From: Cunninghamella blakesleeana
Lineage: Eukaryota; Mucoromycota; Mucoromycetes; Mucorales; Cunninghamellaceae
Reading direction: 5' to 3'
DNA: 64,000 nucleotides
Assembly: GCA_017871115.1 (NCBI GenBank)
Contig: JAFCIZ010000001.1
Span: 3,701,501 to 3,765,500, forward strand
The notes beneath the pieces were generated by a model that was not told the origin of the DNA, ran no database searches, and saw nothing but the letters and a program-made list of their open reading frames with translations. The position numbers and the translations under genes were made by a program. Positions 28,853 through 39,308 of the stretch are shown piece after piece; position 1 is the stretch's first letter; each line of letters begins with the position of its first letter.

Positions 28853-31258
28853 ATGGCTTCCAGAATGCTTTCAAAAGCTGCCCAACGAAAATGTCAATTA
28901 ACGTAAGTATTGAAATAAAATATAATAGATACTATACATAAAAGGATAGTTTGAACTAAAAAAACTGTTTTTTATTATATTTATTTTATACTAATAGTTG
29001 TGAAGCTGCAAAGGCAACTTGTATTGGTTCAAGACAATATGCAACCTGTCAAAAAAAGTTAAATAAATATAGTTCTACTATCACTGAACCTAAATCTCAA
29101 GGTGCTTCCCAAGCTATGTGTAAGTTAAAATAAAATAAAAATACGAGTAGGAATAGAAAAAAAGAAAAAGAAAGCGCGTTATATATAAATATATAAAAGA
29201 ATAATAGCTGTGTTGACTTATACTTAATATATATATATATATATATACATATATTTATATTTATATAGTGTACGCTACAGGCTTAGAATTAGAAGATATG
29301 TGTAAACCCCAAGTTGGTATTGCTAGTGTGTAAGTGTATAAAATTGTAAAAATAAATTGTTGCTATTATTATTTTCCGTTTGTAAACAAGGCACCTACAT
29401 TAGTATTCTTATTTTTTATTACTTTATTATGATTAATTTAGTTGGTTTGAAGGTAATCCTTGTAATATGCATTTATTGGATTTATCTGCCAAAGTAAAAG
29501 AAGGTGTTAAAAATGCTGGTTTAATTGGCTATCGATTCAATACTGTTGGTGTTAGTGACGGTATGTCAAATGGTACTACCGGTATGAGTTTTTCTCTTCA
29601 ATCTCGTGATTTAATTGCTGATAGTATTGAAACTGTAAGTATATTAGTTGTATATATAAATACACATACATATTAAAAAAATACGATGACGATAATTGTT
29701 TTATTTACTTTCATTTTTTATGTTTTCTATATATAGGTTATGGGTGGACAATGGTATGATGCTAATATCTCAATCCCTGGCTGGTAAGTTTTGCCTTATA
29801 TGATATAATATTTTAGCTATTTATAAGTCAATATACTAAAATATGGTATAAATATATGTAAATATTACGTATATATTAAAAATATAGTGATAAAAATATG
29901 CCTGGTACATTAATCGCTATGGGGCGTTTAAATAGACCCTCTATCATGGTTTATGGTGGCACTATTAAACCTGGAAAAGGTTGTGGTGGTGAAAATTTAG
30001 ACATTGTGTCTGCTTTCCAAGCATATGGTGAATACGTTGCTGGTTCTATTGATGAAGAAAAACGTTTTGATACTATCCGCAATGCTTGCCCAGGTGCTGG
30101 TGCTTGTGGTGGAAGTAAGTTTGCATATATATAAACTTGTATATAGATTAAATTAACTTTTTTTTAACCTTTTTTTTTCATATTATTTTTATTTTTGATA
30201 GTGTACACTGCTAATACAAGTAAATATTTTTATATCTTTACTGATTTACATTTATAAAAAAAATGATATAAGAATCTTATCAATTAACTTTTTTTTTCCT
30301 TTTTTTACTATTATAGTGGCCTCTGCTGCTGAAGCTATGGGTATGACTTTACCTTACAGTTCTTCTACCCCTGCCACCTATCCTGAAAAGATTCAAGAAT
30401 GTTTGAATGCTGGACCTGCAATCCTCAACTTACTCGAAAAAGATATTAAACCTCGTGATATTATGACAAAAGCTGCTTTCACCAATGCTATGGTACTAAC
30501 AACAATCTTGGGTGGATCAACTAATGCAGTTCTCCATTTAATTGCTATCGCTCGTAGTGTAGATATCAAATTAACTTTAGATGATTTCCAAGCTGTTAGT
30601 GACCGTACACCTTTCTTGGCTGATTTAAAACCTAGGTAATAACTAATCATAATAATTAAATTAATAATAATTGTGATAAGATAATGGATGATTAAAAGGC
30701 AAAAAGAAAAAAGAATCGTCGTTATGATGTTAACAATAATAATAATATTATGATTATGATAATAATAATTATTTAATATAGTGGTAAATACGTTATGGAA
30801 GATTTACATGCTATTGGTGGTATCCCTGCTATTTTGAAATACCTTTTGGAAAATAAATTGATTGATGGTGATGTATTAACTGTCACCGGTAAATCACTTG
30901 CAGAAAATTTACACTCCTTACCTGGTCTCCCAGAAGGTCAACAAATCATTCGTCCTTTATCCAACCCTATTAAACCCACTGGTCACATTCAAACTTTATT
31001 CGGTAACCTTGCTCCTGAAGGTTCCGTTGCTAAAATCACTGGTAAAGAAGGTCTTAGATTCACTGGTAAGGCTCGTGTCTTTGAAGGAGAAGAAGCTTTC
31101 ATTGCTGCTTTAGAAAGAGGCGAATTTAAGGTTGGTGAAAAAACTGTTGGTATCATCCGTAGTGAAGGTCCTAAAGGTTCTGGAATGCGTGAAATGTGTA
31201 AGTTATTACTTATATAAAAAACTAGTATATATAAAGTCAAAAAAAATGCGTTTTATTA

Positions 31259-31289
<31 letters not shown>

Positions 31290-31732
31290 TAAATAGTAAA
31301 ACCTACTTCCGCTGTCATGGGTGCTGGATTAGGTAAAGATGTTGCTCTTCTTACTGATGGTCGTTTCTCTGGTGGTTCTCACGTAATTATATAAAAATAA
31401 TAATACCAAAGATAGTGATAATAATAAAAATCAAATAACAATAATAATAACATGATTTATATATTTATATGTGTATATTATAGGGTTTTATCGTTGGTCA
31501 TGTCTGCCCTGAATCTGTAGTAGGCGGTCCAATTGGTTTAGTACAAGATGGCGATGTTATTACAATTGATGCTGAAACTCGTGAAATGAATATGGAAGTA
31601 CCTGAAGAAGAAATTGCAAGACGTCGTGCTAACTTTAAACCTCCTCCACCTAAATATACCAAAGGTACTCTTGCACGATACATCATGACAGTTAAGAGTG
31701 CTAGTGAAGGTGCCGTCACTGATGAAATTTAA
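28853..31732 (+). CDS. ILV3: dihydroxy-acid dehydratase
   Basis: Eleven exons (28853-28902, 28998-29119, 29269-29329, 29442-29634, 29737-29783, 29888-30114, 30202-30219, 30317-30635, 30782-31197, 31297-31382, 31484-31732) keep frame and give about 595 residues. A basic N-terminus ([13 protein letters not shown]) suggests mitochondrial import. The Fe-S ligands are in [16 protein letters not shown] and [50 protein letters not shown] and [13 protein letters not shown] follow, as in IlvD/Edd enzymes. It makes branched-chain 2-keto acids in valine and isoleucine synthesis. Exon 7 is an 18-nt micro-exon encoding part of the third Fe-S motif. The phosphogluconate dehydratase alternative is excluded by the eukaryotic ILV3 pattern and length. 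Confidence 0.96.
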
Positions 31733-32406
31733 ATTAAATCTCTTTTTTTTCGTAATATAATATAACAAATATAAAACCAACATGTTTATAGTTTACTTTT
31801 TTAAAAATAATAAAACAATAAAAAAAATAGATATACTTTTATTTATTTACATATTTTATTTAAAAAAAAAGCCTTAGTACGGTTTTTATTACCTTCATAC
31901 ATATTATGCTTTGATTGTATTTTATTCAAAATTAAATTAAATAAAGGATACCTATCAACTTTATGTATATGCATTGTTTTGATACTGAGTAGAGACTTTA
32001 TCTGTACAATGATAATAATATTATTGCTTCGATCATTATTATAAGCTATATGTAGAAAAACTTCATTCGTGTGCATGTTCATGCAAATCGTTCAAAGCAG
32101 AAAACATGCTATTTTTCTTCATTTTTTTAATATATATTCCAATAACATGGCTCATAAGGTTTAACGATTGCTGATGACAGTTTTCTTTCTTTTTTTACCA
32201 TAAATTTTCATTATAAAACTACTAATATTAAGTTTAATCTGCATACACTTTATATTAAAACTCTAAGGTTATTTTTCAAAAAAAAAAAATTAAATTATAT
32301 CTTCTTCCTAACTATTACTATTTATGTAGAAAATAATAATACTACATTAAAATGGGAAAAAAAATTGAATCTGAATTGGCCAAACCTTAAGTATTTTTTT
32401 TAAAAA

Positions 32407-32451
<45 letters not shown>

Positions 32452-33136
32452 ACTTTTTTTCCTTCTTTTTCTTTTATCCATCTCTATTATACTAATTTAT
32501 AAAACAAATAATAAAATAAAATAATATGAATCAATCAACTATAGTCCAAAAATAATAGAACTTTATTGAAAAAGAAAACTTTTATTTCATTTTTATTATT
32601 TGAACATATCTATTTAAATAATAATATAATAATAAAGGTAATAAGAATATAAATATGCACACACTTATTACTATTTGTTTTTTAAGAAAAGCATACTCAT
32701 TTACTTTATTTTATTTTACTTTATAATATGTTTTTATTTAGAAATACAACCACCTATATATAATACACAAACAAGATACTGTGTAAATGACAAATACCAC
32801 TACCTACTTCAACTATGCCAAAAGGAAAAATTTACAAAAATCAAATTATACCAAATATAACAATAGCAATAAACTATACGTCATAGAATAGGCAACATTG
32901 ATAAAAATGTTAATAGTACTATACACTATATATACGTTTCAAAATTATAAAATAAAACAGCATCATGTATCATTGAAGATATTATTATGATAATTACTAT
33001 ACAGACAATTACACTAAAAACAAAACACATGTATTGATGAATTTTTAATATATGTATTAGTTGAAAATATTATAAAGTATAATTACACGATTAAAATTTT
33101 TAAAGAAAAAATAATAAGCATTGATCATCAAATAAA
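31733..33136. other. convergent intergenic region, no gene seen
   Basis: 1.4 kb between the 3' ends of ILV3 and the MFS transporter. Short open frames (for example 32675-32860) are hydrophobic and AT-driven, without motifs. A 41-bp A tract lies at 32410-32450. Confidence 0.5.
32410..32450. repeat. poly(A) tract, 41 bp
   Basis: Pure A run ending at CACTTTTTTT. No flanking duplication or cDNA-like sequence is seen, so I do not treat it as a retrocopy tail. Confidence 0.9.
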
Positions 33137-35268
33137 TCATTCATTGTCAGCCTTTGTTTCAGCTTTTGCCTTATCATTATTACTCTCTTCTTCAGCATTG
33201 GGTAAAAATCGTTCATCACCAACAAGAGGGTTTCTAAGAGTTAAAGCAGCAAGGACTAAAGGAACAGCCATACAGCAGCCAGTAATTGTCAATAATCTTT
33301 GGGTATAATTATAAGCATCAATGATTGCAAGACGTTCAGGGGAATTCATAGGGTATGATTGAATAAACGTTAAAGGCGATCCATATGCATTTTTAACTAA
33401 ATTAGTACTATTGGAAAAAGAAGCAAAGTTTTCTGTTAACTTACTTGGAAGTGTATTACTCCAAATAGCACCAGAAATTGAACTTCCTATAGCAGCACCA
33501 ACTCGATATGTAGTAAGATAAATAGCAGTAATAATAGCAACGTGTTCATGTTTTATTTCAGTTTGGATAAGTGCTTGAACGGGATAAGAGAAAAATCCAC
33601 CACCAATACCAAGAACAACTTGTGCAGCAATCAAACCAGTAATACCATCAACGGAAGAACGATATTTGATCATTAATCCAAGACCAAGCAAGTACATAAA
33701 AGTACCAAAAACAGCAATCCATTTAAGTCTACGAATATAACGAATAATAAAACCAGCAATATAACCACAAACAACAGCAGTAAATGAATATAATGAATAA
33801 ATTCTTGTAGCAGATTTATTTGTTTCATTAAAGGATACCATCAATACTGTGAGTAAATATCTATATTTACATTTAAATAAAATCAGTTCCATTTATTAAC
33901 ATTGCCATATACTATTAATTTTTTTTTTCTGAAATACTTACCCTCCTTGAAGATACCAGCATGCATTAAATAACAAAGCAATAACAAGACAGGCTAAAAT
34001 GACACGATTTTTCAATAAATGGAATGGAATACAAGGATATTTAGCAAACTTCGATTCCCAAATAACAAAAGCTGGAATGCATACAAAACCAATTATTAAC
34101 ATGGAAATAATATCACCTCCTCTCCATCGTGCAGCGACACCACCAGCAATGGTAAGAGGAATCAATAAAAGGCATAAAAATCCAGAAATAAGAATGATAC
34201 CAACAAGATCAAATTGCCAAAAGAAGATGATAACTTTTTCCTTCAAGGTTTTACCAGTGTAAATTGATTGGATATTGTCTAATTTACCTTGTCTCTTTGC
34301 CTTTCTGGTAACCAAAAATAATGAAACAAAAATAGGAATCGTCGTTACAGGGATAATAATGGCCCACATACCAATACCCCATTCCCATGAAGAATTAGCT
34401 AAAACAGTAGAAGTAACATCACCAGAAATCCAGGTATTAATTATGTAAGGAAGACCAGGAATATAGGAAAACAATACACGATTCCTTAATGATGAAACAT
34501 CGGCAAGTACGATCTCAAATAATAATTGGAATGCTCTTAAACCCACTGTCCAAAGCACCTAATAAATAGATGTATATATATATATAAAATAAGCGATCAT
34601 AGTTAATATTTTTTTTTAATATAAATAAAAGAATCTTTTTTAAAACAAACAAAATGTGAAAAAGACTTTTTTTTAAAAAAAAAAAAAAAAGAAAAAAAAA
34701 CATCACTTTAATAATAATGAAACGTTCAATTTTTACCTGACCACCACCATAAGTTTCAACATTTTTTGAACATGCTTCGACAACCGTACCAACAACATAA
34801 AGAATAGCGGCAAAAGAAACCAATTCAAAACGACCAAACACATTCGTAGTAATAGATAAAGGAGGCTGAATTACAGCAGCAGCAACAGACTGTACAACAA
34901 GTAATGTAGAAAGTAAAGAGTGTTTTCCAAATTGATCTGTAGCGAAGGTCTATTTTTATTTCATTCATTTATTTATTTTAGAAAAAGTTTAAAATACAAA
35001 TAAAAAGGAATGTAAATCAAAATTTTCTTTTTTTTATTACCTGATAAACATTTCTAGTTTGACTATCAAGACCATAAGCATAAGTTACCAAAAAGATACC
35101 AAGTAATAAAACAAATAAAGTTACTTTAGTAAAAGAAGTTGAAAGGGCTTCAATACGAGCAACACCTTGACTTTTTTCTAAGTTTACTAATGCTTCTTCT
35201 GCCGATGTTTGCCCAACTTCTGTTTTTTGTTGTTGTTGATCCTGATCAACAGTCTCTACCTTTCCCAT
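33137..35268 (-). CDS. siderophore-iron transporter, MFS (SIT/ARN family)
   Basis: Four exons (35268-35041, 34949-34737, 34558-33942, 33860-33137) give about 593 residues with about 14 hydrophobic segments. A Gln/Glu-rich cytosolic N-terminus leads into FLVTYAYGLDSQTRNVYQ, the SIT-family first-helix motif (YgLD..t). The middle has SSLRNRVLFSYIPGLPYIINTW and WEWGIGMWAII, both typical of SIT/MirB/Arn proteins, then QFDLVGIILI, and late helices include VLGIGGGFFSYPVQALIQ and TYRVGAAIGSSISGAIW. These carriers import ferric siderophores by proton symport. The promoter carries a cluster of iron-GATA motifs, supporting an iron-regulated role. The cargo cannot be told from sequence; glutathione exchangers (Gex) belong to the same family. 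Confidence 0.88.
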
Positions 35269-35367
35269 GGTGAAAAAAATAGAGGAAAATTATATTAAAA
35301 GAAAATGAAAATAAAAAGAAAAAGAGAAAAGAATAATAAGAAAAGCTGATCTTTTTGATCATTTTTA

Positions 35368-35517
35368 ATCTGATAATCTTTATTTCATCGTAACACCATA
35401 TTTTTTTTTTCATTTAGATCGGATAATTTGGAACTCTATTGTATCTGCACATGATGTATGAAAAACATTTTTCAGATAAGCTGTTTCTATTGCTTTAACC
35501 ATCTTTTTTTATCTGAT
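35368..35517 (-). promoter_or_regulatory. iron-GATA factor site cluster upstream of the siderophore transporter
   Basis: ATCTGATAA at 35368-35376 and its counterpart TTATCTGAT at 35509-35517 both match ATCWGATAA exactly, the site of Urbs1/SreA/Fep1-type iron repressors. Near matches are ATCGGATAA (35418-35426) and TTCAGATAA (35471-35479). All lie 100-250 bp upstream of the transporter ATG. Confidence 0.6.
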
Positions 35518-36079
35518 TTACGATTTTTAATATAGTAGTATGATCATCACTTTTTATCTTTCATTTTATTTTTAAACATTAATTATTACCACTTTTTTTA
35601 GTTTATTATATTTAAATGAAATATCAGTATTAAAGTAGTACAAAAAATCTAGTAAAAAAAAAAAAAGATTAATAAACAAACGTTTTAAAATATATATATA
35701 CAATGATCAAATCGAAAAAAAAGCTTTTTTTTGACACTCTCCGGCTCAATATTTTGTGTAACTTCAGTTTTTCGAATTGCTAGAACTTTTGTTTCTTTGA
35801 TTTCGATTTTTTAAAATCACACAGCCTCCTCCATTTTACTCTTTACCAACAAAAAATGGCACTAATCGCTTTTAAATGATCAAAGTTTTAGGTAGCTATA
35901 TTTATTATTATTTGTCATATATGGGCGTAGATTGGTCTCAAAAGAGATAACTGATCACGAGTAAATTTTTGGTAAAAAAAAAATTGGTAAAAAAAAGAGC
36001 AAATCCTGCGCGAAGTAATTATCAGAGTAGTTAGCAGAAACGCTCTCTGGTTTTTCTTTCCTTTTTTGGTTTGGCCTTG

Positions 36080-36633
36080 CGCTACTGGTGCAAAAACACC
36101 AAGGTGACAAAAACACTAAGGTGGTTTTGTTCCTTACCCGATCCTTATAAGTTTTTAATTTTTCTTTTAAATATAAATAGAACCAATTTTTCTCTCTTTC
36201 TTTGTTTTAAATTGTCAAATTTTTATAATGAATTATTATCTACTAAGTAATCATTAAACTTGTCCACTTTATAAATCATGTTTTATAATTTTACCTTATT
36301 TTATTTTATATTAATTTACTTAAATATTTTTTAAAAACTCAAATTTAAATTACTTTTAAATTTTTATATTATCTTCATTTTACATTGCGGTTACTGAAAT
36401 TTCACTTTAATCCTGCAATTACATTGCACCTTTTAAATTTTTTATATTTTTTTTATATCTTTTTACTTTACTTTATTTTATTTTATTTTATTTTTATTCA
36501 TTTATATTAAGTCGTTCTACTTATAAAACAGAAACTGGTACTCACTAAAATTATATTATTCATATCAAATATTACTTAATACTCATTCCTCATTTCAAAA
36601 AAAAATAAATCTTGAACAAAAACCCACATAACA
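36080..36633 (-). repeat. degenerate copy of the 1.1-kb LTR (family b), inverted
   Basis: Read on the minus strand from 36633 it starts TGTTATGTGGGTTTTTG, like the LTR at 46932, and shares the blocks around 'gaaatgaggaatgagtatta', 'cttataaaacag' and 'ggttctatttatatt'. It stops in a variable minisatellite near 36080-36130, so the far end is missing. It shows the family was already decayed here before the intact element arrived. Confidence 0.7.
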
Positions 36634-36891
36634 GTGTTCTATTTTCTTTTTGTTTTTTTAAAATAAAATTATCACCTCTATACGTATTTATGAAAGTTAA
36701 ACAAACCGACTACATACAAAGTAAAGTATAACTTTATTCTATTTTTTTATCTTATATTAATAAAAGTAGCTACTATAATTATTTCTTTAAAAGAAAATTA
36801 ATGCGAGATTTGAAGCTTTTAAAAAATAATTTTATTTTTTTATTTTTTAAATCGTACCTACAACTTTTAAATATCATAAGCTATATAAATA

Positions 36892-36892
<1 letters not shown>

Positions 36893-36980
<88 letters not shown>
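36893..36980. repeat. (TTA)n microsatellite
   Basis: About 28 TTA units. Open frames of poly-Leu or poly-Asn across it are artefacts. Confidence 0.95.
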
Positions 36981-36982
<2 letters not shown>

Positions 36983-37182
36983 ATAATAATAATAATGAGT
37001 AGAAAAATAACGATAGTGAAAAAAAATAAAAAAACCCCTCCTCCAATATAAACAATGTATTTGCGAAGTAATTACCTTCAATATTAATAATAATAATAAA
37101 AACTTATCAACAATCTATCTTCTACAGTAAATGCTGATCTATAAAATAAGCTTGTAAATAATAAAAAAAAGATAGTTTAGTT

Positions 37183-37508
37183 CTATAAATCTGCTCCTGG
37201 CTGAGATGTACTAATTGATTCAGCCATCATGTCACGTGCGGTGCTTCGACTTGAAATGGCTAGGTTCAAGTACTTGTAAAAATAAAATAAAATAAAATAA
37301 AAAAATCAAAATCAAATAAAACAATTATCAAAAACGGAAACTATCCAACGAAAATGTTCTTTTAACTAAACAAAAAAAAACAAAAACAAAATAACTAAAA
37401 AATAAAAAAAAAAAAAAAACTACTTGTGATCAATACACGAAAGAGAGGTAAAGATGATTTTATTTCTAATTCAGTTTGACCTGGTGTATATATAATCATT
37501 GTCGGCAT
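37183..37508 (-). CDS. possible two-exon small protein, about 53 residues
   Basis: Exon 37508-37424 starts ATG (MPTMIIYTPGQTELEIKSS) and exon 37259-37183 ends QPGADL. The GT-AG junction keeps frame (85 + 77 nt). The second exon is compositionally unlike the surrounding AT-rich spacer (SSRSTARDMMAESISTSQ). I do not recognise the family. It may be the 3' end of a larger gene broken by the transposon region, or not a gene at all. The splice donor GTAGTT is weak. Confidence 0.25.
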
Positions 37509-37687
37509 TTAAAAATAATTAAAAATAATCCAAATCTAGATAGAATTCGAAATAAAGAAAAATATAAAAATAAAAATAAAATTCTATAAAAAAATATATA
37601 AATATAATAAATAAAATAATAACAATTGAAAATAAATAAATATAAATAAAATTGAATATGAAAAAGAAGAGTTAATGGCCGGAAACA

Positions 37688-37723
37688 AGACGATCTGGTT
37701 TCAAAGACGTCTCAGCATCGTCT
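37688..37723 (+). ncRNA. GC-richer hairpin 12 bp upstream of tRNA-Pro, unassigned
   Basis: AGACGATCTG at 37688-37697 pairs with CAGCATCGTCT at 37713-37723, leaving one bulge and a 15-nt loop that itself contains the palindrome AGACGTCT. It stands out from the flanking (A/T)-only DNA. It may be part of a small RNA or a tRNA leader; I cannot assign a class. Confidence 0.25.
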
Positions 37724-37735
37724 CAATCAACAGTT

Positions 37736-37807
37736 GGCTTCTTGGTTTAGTGGTATAATTCTCGCTTAGGGTGCGAGAGGTCCCGGGTTCGATTCCCGGA
37801 GAAGCCC
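37736..37807 (+). tRNA. tRNA-Pro (AGG)
   Basis: A complete 72-nt cloverleaf: acceptor stem GGCTTCT pairing with AGAAGCC, D arm TGGTTTAGTGGTA (box A), anticodon stem CTCGC/GCGAG with loop TTAGGGT giving anticodon AGG, and T arm CCGGGTTCGATTCCCGG (box B). No intron. It reads CCT (and CCC by wobble if A34 is deaminated to inosine). The first LTR remnant starts 98 bp downstream. Confidence 0.97.
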
Positions 37808-37904
37808 AACTTATTTTTTTGACCTCGATTTGGTATAGTCACGTGACCAAAGTGGCTGTGTTTTTGTTAAAATAAAGTGAATTTGCTGTTGTGGATATTG
37901 TTGT

Positions 37905-37929
37905 TGTTGTGTAAATTTTTTGGTTGTTG
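37905..37929 (-). repeat. left piece of an older LTR-a copy
   Basis: TGTTGTGTAAATTTTTTGG and six further bases match the end of the 635-bp LTR. The copy is cut after 25 bp by the full-length element and resumes at 46052. The 4-bp GTTG at 37926-37929 is repeated at 46052-46055 as the target-site duplication. Confidence 0.85.
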
Positions 37930-38564
37930 TGTTGTGTAAATTTTTGGTTGTTTGAAAAGTAGAATTTCCTTTTATAGTTTTGGAAAGTAGATAGTTTTGT
38001 AGTTTAGTTTAGTCGTCAGTGAGCACCAGTATCTTGTTTTATAAGTAGATACAACTTAGTTTAGATTGATAGTTTAAAATAAAAATAAAATAATAAAATA
38101 AAATAAAATAAATTATATAATTGGATAAAGATCAACAATTATATAGACAAAATAATAAAATTAAAATAAAATAAATATAATATCGGATAAAGATCAACGA
38201 TTATTATAATAATATAATATAAAATAATATTGGATAGTAATCAACAATATTAATATAAAGTAAATATAATCTTTAGCTAAAAAGATGAGTTAAGAGAATT
38301 TAATATATATAAATCTTTATTTCAAATTAACTGATTTTTCAAAAATAAAAATAAAAATGTCGAGTATTTATACTATTTTTTAGAAATAAGGTTTGACTTT
38401 TTATCTTCTGAGAGAAGGTAAAAGTATAGAACTTTTTATCTTCCAAGAGAAAGTAAAAGTAATATATAAACTTTTTATCTTCCCATGAAAGGTAAAAGTA
38501 TAAAATAAGGTTTAAAATTTAAACACCGTTTTTGAAGTGATCCAAACGAATCCACTTCATAACA
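37930..38564 (-). repeat. 3' LTR (family a, 635 bp)
   Basis: On the minus strand it runs TGTTATGAAGTGG to CACAACA. A TATAAAAGG box (minus strand, about 37970-37978) lies some 40 bp from the 3' end, so R-U5 is very short. The last codons and stop of ORF4 lie inside it (38519-38564). Confidence 0.93.
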
Positions 38565-39136
38565 TCATCCCACCAGGAATGAGATGGACCTCCATCTTTT
38601 CTTGTCCACTTGTCTTTGGCATTCGTCTTTTTGATAATTTCATTTTTAAAATCTTGATACCCCAGACCTTGAAATAATTCTTCCAATATCTTTCTTCTTT
38701 TTCCATAATAAATTTTCTTTTCAGAAAGCGTGTTTGGTTTCTTGAGCGTTTCATGGATATATTGCAAGGCATCAGGAATGATAATATTGTCTAACAAATT
38801 TTCCTTTTTCCATTTGTTGTCCAATTCAGCGATACAAAGGTTAACAAACTTATTAAAATTGTTCTTGATTTGTATTTTTAAATGGTCTTCCATCGTAAAA
38901 TCATTATTTAGCCATAGCATCATTTCAGGCGTGAAGATGCTATTCATTATTTGCATATCACCATTTGGCATGGAAGTATCGCTATTGTTTATTTCCATAT
39001 TAAGAAGATTATCAATATCTTGTTTCAAAAATTCATTTAAGAAATCTTGATTCGTATCCATAGCTTCGGCCATATATCCAGAATCACAATCCATGGTTTC
39101 GAGGTTTAAATCAAAGATATTTGAGAGAGTGTTCAT
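38519..39136 (-). CDS. retrotransposon fourth ORF of unknown function
   Basis: 205-codon frame downstream of the integrase, ending inside the 3' LTR. The protein is acidic at the N-terminus (DLNLETMDCDSGYMAEAMD) and basic with a Trp-rich end (SHSWWDDVMKWIRLDHF). It has no signal peptide or transmembrane helix, so it is not an obvious envelope. It has no nuclease, chromodomain or zinc-finger pattern I recognise. A TATAAATAAG sequence about 65 bp before its ATG could serve as its own promoter. The acidic first half followed by a structured basic half could fit a transcriptional activator, but this is a guess. Its 3' end overlaps the presumed polypurine tract. An intact frame in an element with near-identical LTRs suggests it is under selection. 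Confidence 0.7.
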   Translation of the reverse strand: MNTLSNIFDLNLETMDCDSGYMAEAMDTNQDFLNEFLKQDIDNLLNMEINNSDTSMPNGDMQIMNSIFTPEMMLWLNNDFTMEDHLKIQIKNNFNKFVNLCIAELDNKWKKENLLDNIIIPDALQYIHETLKKPNTLSEKKIYYGKRRKILEELFQGLGYQDFKNEIIKKTNAKDKWTRKDGGPSHSWWDDVMKWIRLDHFKNGV

Positions 39137-39308
39137 GTTGAAGAGATAAAAGTTATTATTATTATTTATAATTTTTTTTTTTTTTTAAAATTTTCCTTAT
39201 TTATAGTTTTTTTTTTTTTCGGAAGTTCAATATAAGTATAAAATAATATATTATTTTTTTTTTTTTTGTATTTTCTTTTTCCCATAAAAAAGAATTTTTT
39301 TTTTTTTT

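Noticed and set aside
32410..32450. Poly(A) tract considered as the tail of a processed retrocopy
   Set aside because: No upstream coding remnant or target-site duplication could be found.
36801..37081. Open frames with poly-Leu (+) and poly-Asn (-)
   Set aside because: Both are translations of one TTA/TAA microsatellite.
38730..39050. 106-codon plus-strand frame
   Set aside because: Antisense shadow of retrotransposon ORF4.
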